NCBI GenBank assembly: GCA_016937155.1
Contig: JAFGWM010000066.1
Span: 1-64,000 of the forward strand
Direction: 5' to 3'
DNA from: Deltaproteobacteria bacterium
Lineage (GTDB): Bacteria > Myxococcota_A > Polyangia > HGW-17
Length of the DNA: 64,000 nt
The position numbers were made by a program, and so were the translations under genes. Below the pieces are notes generated by a model. The model was given only the letters and a program-made list of their open reading frames with translations. It was not told the origin of the DNA and searched no databases. How positions within the stretch are numbered: the stretch's first letter is position 1; every line of letters begins with the position of its first letter. Positions 1 through 9,277 of this stretch are shown here, in pieces.

Positions 1-12
1 AACATATTCTGC

Positions 13-39
13 TTAACTTTAGTTTAATAGATCCGATTA
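13..39 (+). promoter_or_regulatory. Candidate sigma28 (FliA-type) promoter of the chemoreceptor
   Basis: TTAACTTT (13-20), an 11-base spacer and TCCGATTA (32-39) match the sigma28 consensus TAAAGTTT-N11-GCCGATAA at 12 of 16 positions with exact spacing. A start near base 46 would leave a short leader containing the AAGGAGGA ribosome-binding site at 51-58. Sigma28 control is usual for chemoreceptors, and similar sites precede cheA and the gene at 52196. Motif match by eye only. Confidence 0.45.
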
Positions 40-62
40 CGCTGATAAACAAGGAGGACAAT

Positions 63-2251
63 ATGAAAAACTTTAAAATTGGTACAAGACTTGTGATGGG
101 ATTTCTTATGGTTGCGGCTCTAGTGGCCTTTTCAGGAATCATGGGTATTAAATACACTTCTGAGATCTCATCAATTAATAAACTGATGGCAGAGGAAAGA
201 GTTCCTCAATTAAAATCCGGACAGGAATTAAATATCCTTCAGAGAGCAATGAGAGGTAATCTTCTGGAATTGACTCTTGTGAGATTCAGGATGGAAAACT
301 TCAGAAAGTATGAACTCAGATACACCGAAAGATACAGGGATCTTCAAAAAATTCTTGAGGCTTTCATTTCAGGAAATGAGGAAATTGGTCTTAAAGCAGC
401 CCGGAAAACGGAATCATTTCTGAAAGAATCAGAGAAATAATCAACATCGGATCAGAATTCAATACTGTTGCGACAGAGTTGATTAATCATAAAAGGAAAA
501 TTCTCGAGAAAGTTGCAGCTGGTTTAATTACTCCAGAAAAAGGATTAATGGATGAGGAATTGAAAAAAATCAGCAGAGATAAACTTGGTGGTGTCAGCAG
601 AAAACTTGAAAATGCTGTTATCAAAATTGGGGAAAGAGCAATTGAGCGAATGTCAGATGCAAAGAAAACAGCTGAATTCAAGAGAGATGCAGCAAAAACC
701 TTTCTATTTGGAACAACTGCTTCAGCAATTATTTTAGCACTGTTAGCCGGAATTTATATAACTCTGAGTATTATCAGGCCGATCTCCAGAATTGTTGGGG
801 CTACGAAAAAGCTGGCTGAGGGAGATTTTGATTTCAAACTTGATCTGGACAGGAAAGATGAAGCAGGCGAGCTTGCCAGGGGATTAAACACTGCTGTCAG
901 CAGTCTCAGGTTACTGCTTGATGAAATTAACAGCGCAATTGGTAAGTGTACAGACGGTGATTTATCCTATCGGGCAGATTCAAGTCATTTTAAAGGAGAA
1001 TATGAAAAACTGGTGGATGGTTTGAATGGAGTTTTAGACAGTGTAATACTTCCGCTGAAAAAAGCTGCTTCTTATGTTAATGAAATTGCGCAAGGAAATA
1101 TGCCGGAAAAAATCATTGATGATTATCATGGTGATTTCAATGAGTTAAAAGTGAATTTAAATACTTGTATTGATGCTGTTAATGGACTTATTGAGGATAT
1201 GAACTCTCTGAGTGATGCTGCACTGAATGGAAAACTTTCGGTAAGAGCAGACTCAGAAAAACACAGCGGTGATTATTCGAAAATAATTTCAGGAGTCAAC
1301 AGTACACTGGATGCTGTACTTAAACCCATAATGGAAGCGACTAAAGTTCTTGAAGAAATGGCTGATTATAATCTTACACAAAGAGTTGAAGGTAAATATA
1401 TAGGAGACCATGCCAGAATTAAAACAGCATTGAATCTTACTGCAGACAGTCTGGAAAATGCTCTGATTGCAGTAAAATCCAGTGTAGAGGAGATTACCAG
1501 CGCCAGTGATCAGATAGCATCGAGTGCACAGAGCGTTGCAGAGGGCGCCAGTGAGCAGGCAAGTTCACTTGAGGAAACATCATCATCCCTTGAAGAAATG
1601 AGTCATATGACAAAGGAAAACGCCAGGAACTCTCAACTGGCGGATGAAATTTCCAGACGGGCTGTAGAAACTGTAAATACAGCAAGTGATGAAATGATAA
1701 AATTGAATAGAGCAATGGCTGAAATAAAGAAAAGTACTACGGGAACAAGGGAAATTATTAAAGATATAAACGAAATCGCATTCCAGACAAATCTCCTTGC
1801 TTTGAATGCTGCCGTTGAGGCCGCCAGAGCAGGTGATGCAGGAAGGGGATTTGCTGTTGTAGCTGAGGAAGTCAGAAATCTGGCTTTGAGAAGTGCTCAG
1901 GCAGCCAAGAAAACTGAATCATTGATCAAAGAAAGTGTCAGTGCCAGTGAGGAGGGAAGTACTATCAGTACCGGAGTGAAAAGTAACCTTGATGTAATCG
2001 TTTCTATAATTCAGGAAATTAATAACGTTGTTCACCAGATTGATAAGGCTTCAAAAGAACAGGATATCGGAATATCCCAGATTACAGATGCTGTAACTCA
2101 GATGAACAATGTGACACAACTCAATGCTGCAAATGCTGAAGAGAGTTCAGGTGCATCAGAAGAACTGGCATCACAGGCGGCACTTTTAGCGGGTATGGTT
2201 GATAAATTCAATGTGCGGGAAAACAATTATGAAAAAGTGGCTGGCCTGTAA
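63..2251 (+). pseudogene. Methyl-accepting chemotaxis protein split by a single-base frameshift
   Basis: The receptor starts at ATG 63 after a strong Shine-Dalgarno. The first frame gives a signal-anchor helix (about residues 8-30) and most of a four-helix-bundle sensor, then stops at 440. The frame one base back is open from 395, and its residues there (S-E-R-I-R-E-I-I-N) continue the same sensor helix directly into the downstream open frame. The span 63-2251 is 2,189 bases, one short of 730 codons, so loss of one base between about 395 and 437 explains everything; the A-run at 405-408 is an obvious place. Either the gene is broken, or the base is a sequencing or assembly error. Repaired, it would be a normal receptor of about 729 residues. 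Confidence 0.85.
479..2251 (+). CDS. Chemoreceptor C-terminal part: TM2, poly-HAMP chain, signalling hairpin
   Basis: This is the downstream piece of the frameshifted receptor; its first codon, TTG 479, is only the first possible start after the break and has no ribosome-binding site. It carries the end of the sensor domain, a second membrane helix (about residues 72-98), a canonical HAMP, about four further HAMP-like units in a row, and a complete cytoplasmic hairpin. The hairpin tip shows [20 protein letters not shown] and [13 protein letters not shown], which bind CheA and CheW. Gln/Glu-rich adaptation segments flank it ([17 protein letters not shown]). The C-terminus lacks the NWxxF CheR tether. 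Poly-HAMP chains relay signals in some soluble and membrane receptors. The che operon at 39.7-47.2 kb is its likely partner. Confidence 0.88.
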   Translation: MINHKRKILEKVAAGLITPEKGLMDEELKKISRDKLGGVSRKLENAVIKIGERAIERMSDAKKTAEFKRDAAKTFLFGTTASAIILALLAGIYITLSIIRPISRIVGATKKLAEGDFDFKLDLDRKDEAGELARGLNTAVSSLRLLLDEINSAIGKCTDGDLSYRADSSHFKGEYEKLVDGLNGVLDSVILPLKKAASYVNEIAQGNMPEKIIDDYHGDFNELKVNLNTCIDAVNGLIEDMNSLSDAALNGKLSVRADSEKHSGDYSKIISGVNSTLDAVLKPIMEATKVLEEMADYNLTQRVEGKYIGDHARIKTALNLTADSLENALIAVKSSVEEITSASDQIASSAQSVAEGASEQASSLEETSSSLEEMSHMTKENARNSQLADEISRRAVETVNTASDEMIKLNRAMAEIKKSTTGTREIIKDINEIAFQTNLLALNAAVEAARAGDAGRGFAVVAEEVRNLALRSAQAAKKTESLIKESVSASEEGSTISTGVKSNLDVIVSIIQEINNVVHQIDKASKEQDIGISQITDAVTQMNNVTQLNAANAEESSGASEELASQAALLAGMVDKFNVRENNYEKVAGL

Positions 2252-2261
2252 ATATAGAAAA

Positions 2262-3479
2262 TTATTTTATTGATTTAAGTTGATTCATAAACCTCGATTT
2301 GAAATTTTCAATTTCTTTTTTGTTGAATGAAAACTGGACATATTGTGGCCTTCCTCCTCCCTTACCTCCAATTTCAGAAATTACCGGGGCTACTAATTTA
2401 TTAAGTTCAGTTTTAATTCCATGCCCTCCTACCAGATATGCTGTGACATTTTCCTGATCAATGGAAAGCAGAAGAAGTATGACATCCGGTGTGGAGAAAC
2501 TTCGGATGACTTCTTTTGCAATAATGATTCTTTCACCAGAAAGTGTAATTGTTGCCAGACGGCCGGCACCGAAAATGAAGGCCTGTTTTATAGCATCCTC
2601 CAGAAGTATTTTCCCTAATTCAGACGAGACTGTTTTCAGTTGAGCTGCTGTTTTAGTAAAGGCATTAACAAATCCATTGAATCGCTCCATCAGTTCATCA
2701 CTGCCTGTGGAAAAGTGCATGGAGATATTTCTCACAAGGTTGTGTTTTTGTGAATAATCTTCAATCGCACTTAACCCGCTCATAAAATATATTCTGGTTA
2801 AATTACCCTTAATTTTTTCATGTTTTATTATTTTAATCAACATGACCTGAGCAGTGGAACTCAGGTGTGGTGCTCCACAACCGGCCAGTTCCCAGTCACC
2901 AATTTTAATAAGTCTGATTTCCCCTGAAACTTTTGGCGGTCTCCTAACGGGGAGTTTTTTAAGATCTTCATCCTTAACTGTTATTGCTTCAATTTTGAGG
3001 TTTTCACTGCATTTCAGATTTACGAGTTTTTCAACTTCCACAAGGTCATCACCTTTGGGGAATCCTTCAATATCCATTGTGCAGAGTTCAGTGTTAAAGC
3101 TTACACTGACAGTTTTAAAAAGTGGGTTTATTCTTATGAATGCCTGACTCAAAAGGTGCTGTGAAGTATGCCACTGCATATATCTGAATCGTCGATCCCA
3201 GTTTATTCTGCAAAAAACACTGTCCCCTGGCCGGGGGAAAAATTTCTCGACTTTATGAAAAATTATATCCGTTGACTTGTCCCTGAAAACATCAACCACT
3301 TTATATGTGAAATTATTGTGGATCAGTTCTCCTGTATCACAATTCTGTCCTCCTCCGGTTGGATAAAAAAGTGTTTCAGAAAAAGTAACAATTGAATAAG
3401 TATCTGCAGTTTCGACGGAATCTATTTTTGTGGAAAAATCGGTATCATATTCTTTTGTCTGATAAAGTTTTATGGTCAT
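2262..3479 (-). CDS. alaX: Alanyl-tRNA editing protein (AlaX, long type with DHHA1)
   Basis: A free-standing homologue of the editing half of alanyl-tRNA synthetase, 405 residues. It should hydrolyse mischarged Ser- or Gly-tRNA(Ala) in the cytoplasm. The N-terminal segment has the FYPTGGGQ motif (about 38-45). The zinc site is visible as HTSQH (His104, His108) and CGAPH (Cys201, His205). The C-terminal part ends in a DHHA1-like glycine loop, GGKGGGRP, as in long AlaX proteins and AlaRS. There is no aminoacylation domain. Its start overlaps the end of the upstream Met-sulfoxide reductase by four bases (ATGA), so the two are translationally coupled. It converges on the chemoreceptor with a 10-base gap. 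Confidence 0.9.
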   Translation of the reverse strand: MTIKLYQTKEYDTDFSTKIDSVETADTYSIVTFSETLFYPTGGGQNCDTGELIHNNFTYKVVDVFRDKSTDIIFHKVEKFFPRPGDSVFCRINWDRRFRYMQWHTSQHLLSQAFIRINPLFKTVSVSFNTELCTMDIEGFPKGDDLVEVEKLVNLKCSENLKIEAITVKDEDLKKLPVRRPPKVSGEIRLIKIGDWELAGCGAPHLSSTAQVMLIKIIKHEKIKGNLTRIYFMSGLSAIEDYSQKHNLVRNISMHFSTGSDELMERFNGFVNAFTKTAAQLKTVSSELGKILLEDAIKQAFIFGAGRLATITLSGERIIIAKEVIRSFSTPDVILLLLSIDQENVTAYLVGGHGIKTELNKLVAPVISEIGGKGGGRPQYVQFSFNKKEIENFKSRFMNQLKSIK

Positions 3480-3964
3480 ACATCACCAGTTATTGCAGCA
3501 AAAACCGGACTGAATCTGTCTGAATACTCTACATGTGATGAAAAAATTTCCACAAGAACAGTAAATAGTTTTTCTTCACTGGAAAATCTTCCACATATAG
3601 GGCTGTCAATATCGAAGACACCGAATATTTTACCCTCCTTTATAAGGGGTATTACCAGCTCAGAGCGTGAATTGCAATCACATGAGATATGTCCGGGGAA
3701 TACATTTACATCAGGTACATTTATCACCATGGCTTTTGAAAATGCTTTACCACAAACACCATTGCTTATTTCTATCATTTCACATGCGGTGTTCCCCTGA
3801 AATGGCCCTAAAATAAGTTTAATTCCATCAAAAAAATAGAATCCAGCCCAGTTTATATTTTCAAATGAGTTGAAAATAAATGAAGAAAACTGGGATGCTT
3901 TTGTAATTAGCCTGGAGTCTGATTCCAATAGAGCTTCCAATTGATTTATGATAATACCGGTCAA
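3476..3964 (-). CDS. msrC: Free methionine-(R)-sulfoxide reductase (GAF-type fRMsr)
   Basis: A 162-residue single GAF-domain enzyme that reduces free L-methionine-(R)-sulfoxide in the cytoplasm with thioredoxin. The family signature is clear: NWAGFYFF (38-45), LGPFQGNTAC, GVCGKA and the SRSELVIPL strand. Cys61, Cys71 and Cys95 have the same 10- and 24-residue spacing as Cys84, Cys94 and Cys118 of the E. coli enzyme, which form the catalytic and resolving set. An extra Cys97 lies two residues after the last one. The stop overlaps the AlaX start, so a methionine-repair enzyme is co-translated with a tRNA-proofreading factor; both fit protection of translation under oxidative stress (inference). 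Confidence 0.92.
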   Translation of the reverse strand: MTGIIINQLEALLESDSRLITKASQFSSFIFNSFENINWAGFYFFDGIKLILGPFQGNTACEMIEISNGVCGKAFSKAMVINVPDVNVFPGHISCDCNSRSELVIPLIKEGKIFGVFDIDSPICGRFSSEEKLFTVLVEIFSSHVEYSDRFSPVFAAITGDV

Positions 3965-4047
3965 TGTTTACCTCATAAAAATTTAGTAAGAATACTTTTC
4001 AAACCGGAATGATATTTTCAATGACAAGAAATGTAAAAGATAAATTT

Positions 4048-5058
4048 TTACTGATCCTGTTTCCAGATATACCAGTTTTCAGAAGAAAGTGCATGATAAT
4101 GCAAATCATTTATTTCATTATTCAGCACTGCTACATTGTTACCGGAAGAAAGATTCATGAATTCACAGTCAGAAGCACTGTCACCTGCAGTAAATACAAT
4201 TGGAATACCTTCAAGATTGTTTTCTGTTAAGGCTGCTTTCAGAAAATGAATTTTACCTTTTTTGAAAGGAATAACCATCGAACCTTCAACTACGGGAAGT
4301 GGCGGTGATGTGATCGTTAAATCTGCAGCGGTTTTGTGGGGAATCCCAACAATCAGATCAGGGTGAATATCAAGAACTTCACATAAGGAGGATATGACAA
4401 TTGAGGGAGAAGCAGTTAAAATGATGATTTTAATATTGGATGATTTCAGTATTTCAAAAATTTTTTTAAATATATCTCTTTTACCAATTGAGCTCTTTTC
4501 GTTTTTAAGGGTATTTTTAAAAAAATTACTGATCGTCTGAATCAGTTCATCCTCATCCCACCCGGAAAACATATATGACAAAAGTGCATATGATGGATTT
4601 AGCAGATCCACATTATATCCAGCATATGCTGAGTTGTTTTTTTCATTGGTAAAATCATAATATACTCTTTTTAAAATTGAATTAAATCGTTCACAGGAAT
4701 GCTTTTCCATACACTCACTGAGGCTTGAATCAAGCTGGAATTTCGTATCTTCAGTCAGAAACGGAATTTTTTGATACCACTTTTTATCAGGAATATCGAT
4801 ATCTCCCGAAATTAGCCAGTTGAATACAGCATCTCCAGCATCCCCGTTGATAACAGTGTTATCCCAGTCAAATACAGCTATTCCCCGGGGTTTGAATTTA
4901 TCAGTTGTAGGGAAAATAGTACTCCTCATGTGTGCCAATTTAATCAACCGGGTGTTGTTTAAATACTTAGAATTATTCATTGGTTTGTAGTGACTTCCCA
5001 GATAGAATGCTGCAAAAACATTTAATGCTAAAAAGACAATTTTTATAGTTATTCTCAT
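4048..5058 (-). CDS. Membrane-anchored HAD-superfamily phosphatase (phosphoserine phosphatase-like)
   Basis: A 336-residue protein with an N-terminal hydrophobic helix (about residues 5-21) without a lipobox, then a HAD hydrolase. Motif I is FDWDNT, with nucleophile Asp64 and acid/base Asp66. Motif II is the Thr/Ser in IIILTASPS. A lysine lies in FKKGK, and motif III/IV is GDSASD. The long helical insertion between motifs I and II is typical of the phosphoserine/phosphorylcholine phosphatase branch (type IB HAD). The substrate cannot be told from sequence. The anchor suggests action in the periplasm or at the inner membrane. A GGAGAG ribosome-binding site precedes ATG 5058. It follows the lipoprotein gene at 5139 by 80 bases. 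Confidence 0.8.
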   Translation of the reverse strand: MRITIKIVFLALNVFAAFYLGSHYKPMNNSKYLNNTRLIKLAHMRSTIFPTTDKFKPRGIAVFDWDNTVINGDAGDAVFNWLISGDIDIPDKKWYQKIPFLTEDTKFQLDSSLSECMEKHSCERFNSILKRVYYDFTNEKNNSAYAGYNVDLLNPSYALLSYMFSGWDEDELIQTISNFFKNTLKNEKSSIGKRDIFKKIFEILKSSNIKIIILTASPSIVISSLCEVLDIHPDLIVGIPHKTAADLTITSPPLPVVEGSMVIPFKKGKIHFLKAALTENNLEGIPIVFTAGDSASDCEFMNLSSGNNVAVLNNEINDLHYHALSSENWYIWKQDQ

Positions 5059-5138
5059 TATTGCTCTCCGGAGATCAATTCACATTGAAATATAGAAAGC
5101 AAAAGTTTGGATTATGTTAATTTTTTATGAGAAGTGGA

Positions 5139-7052
5139 TTATTCAACAGGATTAATTATTTTTACGTCACTGCCTCCGGGATATCCATAAGAACCCACGT
5201 TATAATATCCATAAACTGTAATTCCTACAGGATCTGAAGCTCCAAGAGTATGTACACCTTCTGACATGGGACATACATACTGGATATATTCAACACCATT
5301 CATAGTTCCGATGGGAGCTGTTTCACATCTTGTCTGGAATTCTCCAAGGGTTTCTCCATCTATCGAAAGGCCAGCAGTGGCTGGTGCAGCAGCAACCACA
5401 AAATTATCCTGGAATGTGTCAGGAACGAGGAAAATATAATCGGTACGATGCTGATCGACCGCCGGGAAAACGATGAAAGTTGGATCGCCTATTCCTCCTG
5501 GCACATGTCCCTGACTTATAAGGAACTGACCTACCATTATTGCTCCACCCTGAGATGTGATGGTGAATCCGTCGTAAGCATAAATTGTTTCAGATTCTCC
5601 TGCATTTAAGGTGAATTGATTAAAGGGTGCGCTTAGGGATGTTGTAACTACAGTATTAGCTTCTGTTGCCATTATTTTATATACATCAGGCTCCTTGTAA
5701 CCATCTCTGGTGCTTCTGACAGGACTTCTGGAAATTACGTAATTCCATCCAAGGCTTGTAATCGGGAACATCTGCTGCTCAAGGTGATCAGTACAACAGC
5801 TGTCATCTTCAAAATCCGGCGCAGGGGGAGTTTCACCTCCAATACCCGCACGCTCAAGGCTTGAGTAAACAGCCACAGGTTTTGTGCTAACTATTTTCGT
5901 TCCGGTAAAATCACCATCCTGATCAAGGTGACTGAAGCATTCCATGGTGGAACCGAAAAACTGAAGTGATTCCAGATTAACAACGTCCATTTTTCCTATC
6001 GTGAAGGTTAGTGTCCCTCCGGCAGGGGTTTCTGGAATTGCAAAACCGCTGTCACCACCTGATGCCATAACGGGATGTGTCAGTTCCACGGTTACTTCCG
6101 TGTTTTCTTCTGTCCCCACAATGGTTATACTGGTGTGATCCGGAATGGATTCCATTGGAAAATTTTCGTCTCCACAGGGGTTTGCAGTTGGATAGCCCAT
6201 AACGTAGTAGTGCTTGCCAAGAGCCTGGGTGGGTATAAGCAGTGAAGCATCATTTGAAAACTGCTGAATTACCGGATTGAACTGGTAGGCTACAACAGGA
6301 GCATTTGATATAAGTCTGTAAGCATGCGGACTGACAAAAGTTCCACTTCCTGAGTATTTTTCATAAGTTCCATTTTGTCCCATACATCCATCAACTTCAC
6401 GTTGTGGAAGATCTATCTGAACAAGACCATTTGCCGGGATTTCAACCGGATTTCCAACACCATTTGTCGGCGTTACAGGAACCTCGGTAATTTCTTCCCC
6501 AACATTTGCAATGTTTTTATAAATTTCAACACGCACAGGGTAATCATTTGTGTTGGCTATTGCTACCGCATATTGTTGAGCAGCAGCGTCATTACTGGTC
6601 CCCATTGCATCATAAGCTTCATTGTCCAGATCCACAGCCCAGAACTCACATCCTACATTACTTTCAGTAAGAAGACTAGGGTGACATTTTGTTACACAGT
6701 CTCCCCCTATGCAGTAGGTCTGTGGATCACATTCATGATCTGCCACAAGTTGATTGTTTTCATCACAACCCATTACTGTGTTTTCACTGCAGTAAAAATC
6801 ACCCTGAGTACATGCGATACAACCGGTTTCATAGGAGCAGGCCACATCACAGATTTCTGATTCCCACTGACCTAAGGAATTGCACTGATATGCCGTGAGA
6901 CCATCGCAATCCCTTTCCCCCGGGGTACAATCGCCATTGGTATTGTTGTTAGTGTTTGTGTTATTGAAGGGATTACTTGAAGAAGAATCATCACATGATA
7001 AAAGTGTAAAAATTCCCATTATTACAAAAGCTACAATCTTAAATTTTTTCAT
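5139..7052 (-). CDS. Surface lipoprotein with Cys-rich modules and IgGFc-binding-like domain
   Basis: A 637-residue secreted protein. Residues 1-20 are a lipoprotein signal peptide with lipobox LLSC (Cys20). A Ser/Asn/Thr-rich linker follows (NNTNTNNNTN), then a Cys-rich region of about 80 residues with paired CxPGxxxC-type modules, and a long beta-rich C-terminal part. That part contains hallmarks of the IgGFc-binding-like family (VVAYQFNP, SLLIPTQALGKHYYV, PVAVYSS), common in predatory and other environmental deltaproteobacteria. The family name comes from eukaryotic mucin-like proteins and says little about ligand; adhesion or surface binding is inference. A GGGGAGG ribosome-binding site supports ATG 7052. 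It is transcribed divergently from the RHH gene. Confidence 0.78.
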   Translation of the reverse strand: MKKFKIVAFVIMGIFTLLSCDDSSSSNPFNNTNTNNNTNGDCTPGERDCDGLTAYQCNSLGQWESEICDVACSYETGCIACTQGDFYCSENTVMGCDENNQLVADHECDPQTYCIGGDCVTKCHPSLLTESNVGCEFWAVDLDNEAYDAMGTSNDAAAQQYAVAIANTNDYPVRVEIYKNIANVGEEITEVPVTPTNGVGNPVEIPANGLVQIDLPQREVDGCMGQNGTYEKYSGSGTFVSPHAYRLISNAPVVAYQFNPVIQQFSNDASLLIPTQALGKHYYVMGYPTANPCGDENFPMESIPDHTSITIVGTEENTEVTVELTHPVMASGGDSGFAIPETPAGGTLTFTIGKMDVVNLESLQFFGSTMECFSHLDQDGDFTGTKIVSTKPVAVYSSLERAGIGGETPPAPDFEDDSCCTDHLEQQMFPITSLGWNYVISRSPVRSTRDGYKEPDVYKIMATEANTVVTTSLSAPFNQFTLNAGESETIYAYDGFTITSQGGAIMVGQFLISQGHVPGGIGDPTFIVFPAVDQHRTDYIFLVPDTFQDNFVVAAAPATAGLSIDGETLGEFQTRCETAPIGTMNGVEYIQYVCPMSEGVHTLGASDPVGITVYGYYNVGSYGYPGGSDVKIINPVE

Positions 7053-7098
7053 TTACTGCCTCCCCGAAATGTTTATAAAGGATCTTATCCTAAGATTC

Positions 7099-7215
7099 AT
7101 GTATGTCAAACCCATAAAATTTAACATGGGTGAAATTCGACCGATGAATGAATCTGATAAATTTTTGAGCAAGGATTTAAAAGAAAGTAAAAAACTTCCA
7201 CTTGGAGAAAACTGA
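7099..7215 (+). CDS. Possible 38-residue leader ORF before the RHH gene
   Basis: A short open frame starting MYVKPIKF and ending LPLGEN, with its TGA stop directly abutting the ATG of the ribbon-helix-helix gene. The charged composition and the immediate junction suggest translational coupling, but no good Shine-Dalgarno precedes 7099 and later ATGs (7126, 7144) are equally possible. I recognise no family. It may be a real micro-protein, or only the untranslated leader of the next gene. Confidence 0.3.
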   Translation: MYVKPIKFNMGEIRPMNESDKFLSKDLKESKKLPLGEN

Positions 7216-7410
7216 ATGATTGAAGAACAGATAAACTTTGATATAGCTCTTTCAACCCACAAAAGATTAAAGTTGATTTCCATAGTTGAAAAGAAGCCTA
7301 TGACAGAAATACTCGACGAACTTGTTAAGCAAAAATATGGAGAACACAGGAAAGAAATTGAGGAACTTATAAAAAGTACATCCAATCCCACAAGAATAAA
7401 GGAAGACTAG
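7216..7410 (+). CDS. Small ribbon-helix-helix DNA-binding protein
   Basis: 64 residues. The pattern NFDIALSTHKRLKLISIVEK followed by PMTEILDELVKQKY is the beta-strand, helix, turn, helix arrangement of MetJ/Arc (CopG-like) repressors, closest in feel to ParG- or omega-type proteins. The charged tail after about residue 45 is probably flexible. Such proteins bind DNA as dimers and often repress their own promoter. It is the only plus-strand gene between two minus-strand lipoprotein genes, and the 46-base gap to the 5139-7052 gene makes that promoter a natural target (inference). No toxin-like partner is visible next to it. Confidence 0.72.
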   Translation: MIEEQINFDIALSTHKRLKLISIVEKKPMTEILDELVKQKYGEHRKEIEELIKSTSNPTRIKED

Positions 7411-7413
7411 ACA

Positions 7414-9156
7414 TTATTCGTTACATCTGGAATCAAGGGGTAAAAGTTCATCACCCCGTCCTCCCTCATAAGCAGGTTTGGATTCGTCATAAAGCTCATA
7501 ATTTTCAAGAATATCATAAAGTGCCTGATGAAAAGCGGTATAATCAAATTCCGTATAGTCACCGGAAAAAGTACCGTTTACGCAAATGTACTTTTCAGTA
7601 TTGCAGAAGTTTAAATTTTCACAGTCTGCATCTCTTGATGTAACAGTTTTGAGATTTGCATCTCCGTACATTCCCACACCGTTTATCAGAACAAGACGAA
7701 CATCCGAAGAATCCGAGTCAATAACAGCCAGATAGGGATCATCTCCGGAACGTCCGAAAACGGTGATATCAGCTTTCATGCCCACTTCAATACTGCCGAT
7801 GCTTTCATGGAGTCCAACAACAAAAGCACCATCAGATGTTGACATACGCCAGATTTTTTCAGGGGTTAATTCAGTAATTTCATTTTCCACCCCGTAGGAA
7901 TAAGCGTATTTCATTTCTGCGAGCATATCATCCTCTCCACTGACAGTCCAATCGGGGCCGATACCGACAACAAGTCCGGCATTGATGAATTTCTGGATGG
8001 GAGCAGTTACGCCATATAAAACAAGATTTGAGGATGGTGACCATACAATTTTTGCATTCATATCAACACAGTCCTGAATCTGGCGGTCGAAAAGGGGGAT
8101 GGAATGGATAAGTATTGTTGTTCCCCAACTGAGAAGATTTACACCCTGATGACGATTGTCCCTTGGATCAAGTCCGGCATAACTGTCAAACTCATCAGTG
8201 ATATAATTATCCTCATATCCTTCAGCCATATGAACGTGATATCTTGTTATGGGAGGATCATCAGTGAAATTTTCAACAAGGGAGCTTGCATCTGAATCAG
8301 TGATATCTCTGACGCTCCCAATAGTCCCTCCCATGTGATCATATCCGAGATCATGGTATCTGTTTGCATTTCTTACACCGCCGTTAATACAGCTTCCTGC
8401 AGCACTGGGCTGTCCCTGCATGGTGGTTGTTCCATGAATGAGTGATCTCAGTTCACCCCAGATTGACGCAGGGCAGAAGTGATCATTGGAAGAGCGATGT
8501 TTTGTATATGGAAGTATGTGTTCTTCATACTGTGGGTTTTCCGCCCATTCATATCTGTTTTTAAAAAGCTGGGGCGGATCAGGAATCCATTCAGGGAGGA
8601 AATTATATGATAAATGATTATGGGCGTCCACAAGCCCCGGACTTATGATTCCGTTGGTATTTATTATTGTTACGGAATCGGCTCCTGTTACACCACTGCA
8701 GTCTTCTGCAGCACAGGCTATTACATCATTGATGACAAGAACTTCTCCCTGCTGAATAATTCCTTCAGGAGTTAAAACGGTGCCCTTCAGCAGATAGCCT
8801 CCAGTTCCTTCAGAAACTACGGTTGCTTCGGGGGTTTTAACACTTGTACCACTTTGAGTTGTACACAATTCAACATTGTAACCACTACAGTCATCAGCAC
8901 AGCTAAGTACCCCTCCGGTATATCCCTGATTTATATTAATGCAGGTCTTCCCATCAAGGTTGGTGCTGTCACAGGATTCATCAGTTTCAATGATCCCGTT
9001 GCCACAAACAGGTTGAACATTTGTATTGTTGTTGGTGGTTGTGTTATTCGTTATATTAGTATTGTTGGTTGTGCTGGTATTATTGTTGTTATTACTGTTT
9101 TCAGGATCCCGGCAGGACACAATTACCAGCAGTGACAAGAGTAAATATTTTTTCAT
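7414..9156 (-). CDS. Lipoprotein amidohydrolase with Myxococcus-type Cys-rich module
   Basis: 580 residues. A signal peptide ends in lipobox VIVSC (Cys15), followed by an Asn/Thr-rich linker, one Cys-rich repeat (CGNGIIETDESCD and following cysteines) and a metal-dependent amidohydrolase barrel of the TRZ/ATZ-guanine deaminase type. Expected metal ligands are visible: HxH in VDAHNHL, His and Glu in YHVHMAEG, His in ILIHSIP and Asp in GIGPDWTVSG. The C-terminal strand (GMKADITVF) is the usual composite beta-sandwich end. Members deaminate or hydrolyse purines, triazines, pterins and similar rings, normally in the cytoplasm. Display on the cell surface is odd and suggests extracellular nucleobase or toxin scavenging (inference). 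The ribosome-binding site is AAGGGGTG. Confidence 0.82.
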   Translation of the reverse strand: MKKYLLLSLLVIVSCRDPENSNNNNNTSTTNNTNITNNTTTNNNTNVQPVCGNGIIETDESCDSTNLDGKTCININQGYTGGVLSCADDCSGYNVELCTTQSGTSVKTPEATVVSEGTGGYLLKGTVLTPEGIIQQGEVLVINDVIACAAEDCSGVTGADSVTIINTNGIISPGLVDAHNHLSYNFLPEWIPDPPQLFKNRYEWAENPQYEEHILPYTKHRSSNDHFCPASIWGELRSLIHGTTTMQGQPSAAGSCINGGVRNANRYHDLGYDHMGGTIGSVRDITDSDASSLVENFTDDPPITRYHVHMAEGYEDNYITDEFDSYAGLDPRDNRHQGVNLLSWGTTILIHSIPLFDRQIQDCVDMNAKIVWSPSSNLVLYGVTAPIQKFINAGLVVGIGPDWTVSGEDDMLAEMKYAYSYGVENEITELTPEKIWRMSTSDGAFVVGLHESIGSIEVGMKADITVFGRSGDDPYLAVIDSDSSDVRLVLINGVGMYGDANLKTVTSRDADCENLNFCNTEKYICVNGTFSGDYTEFDYTAFHQALYDILENYELYDESKPAYEGGRGDELLPLDSRCNE

Positions 9157-9277
9157 TAAACACCCCTTTTCATAGAAGATTATCCCTTAGATGGAACTGA
9201 AGTCAAAGTATTTTATTATTTATCAGATGGAAACAAAAGAAGGAGTGGCAGGAACTAAGAGAAGTATTTCCATAAAA

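Noticed and set aside
6375-7215. Plus-strand ORFs opposite the Cys-rich lipoprotein
   Set aside because: Shadows of the minus-strand gene with no start signals; only the last 38 codons (7099-7215) are kept as a weak candidate.
7099-7410. Toxin-antitoxin pair (leader ORF plus RHH)
   Set aside because: The upstream frame has no toxin motif, length or ribosome-binding site; an RHH protein alone is not enough.
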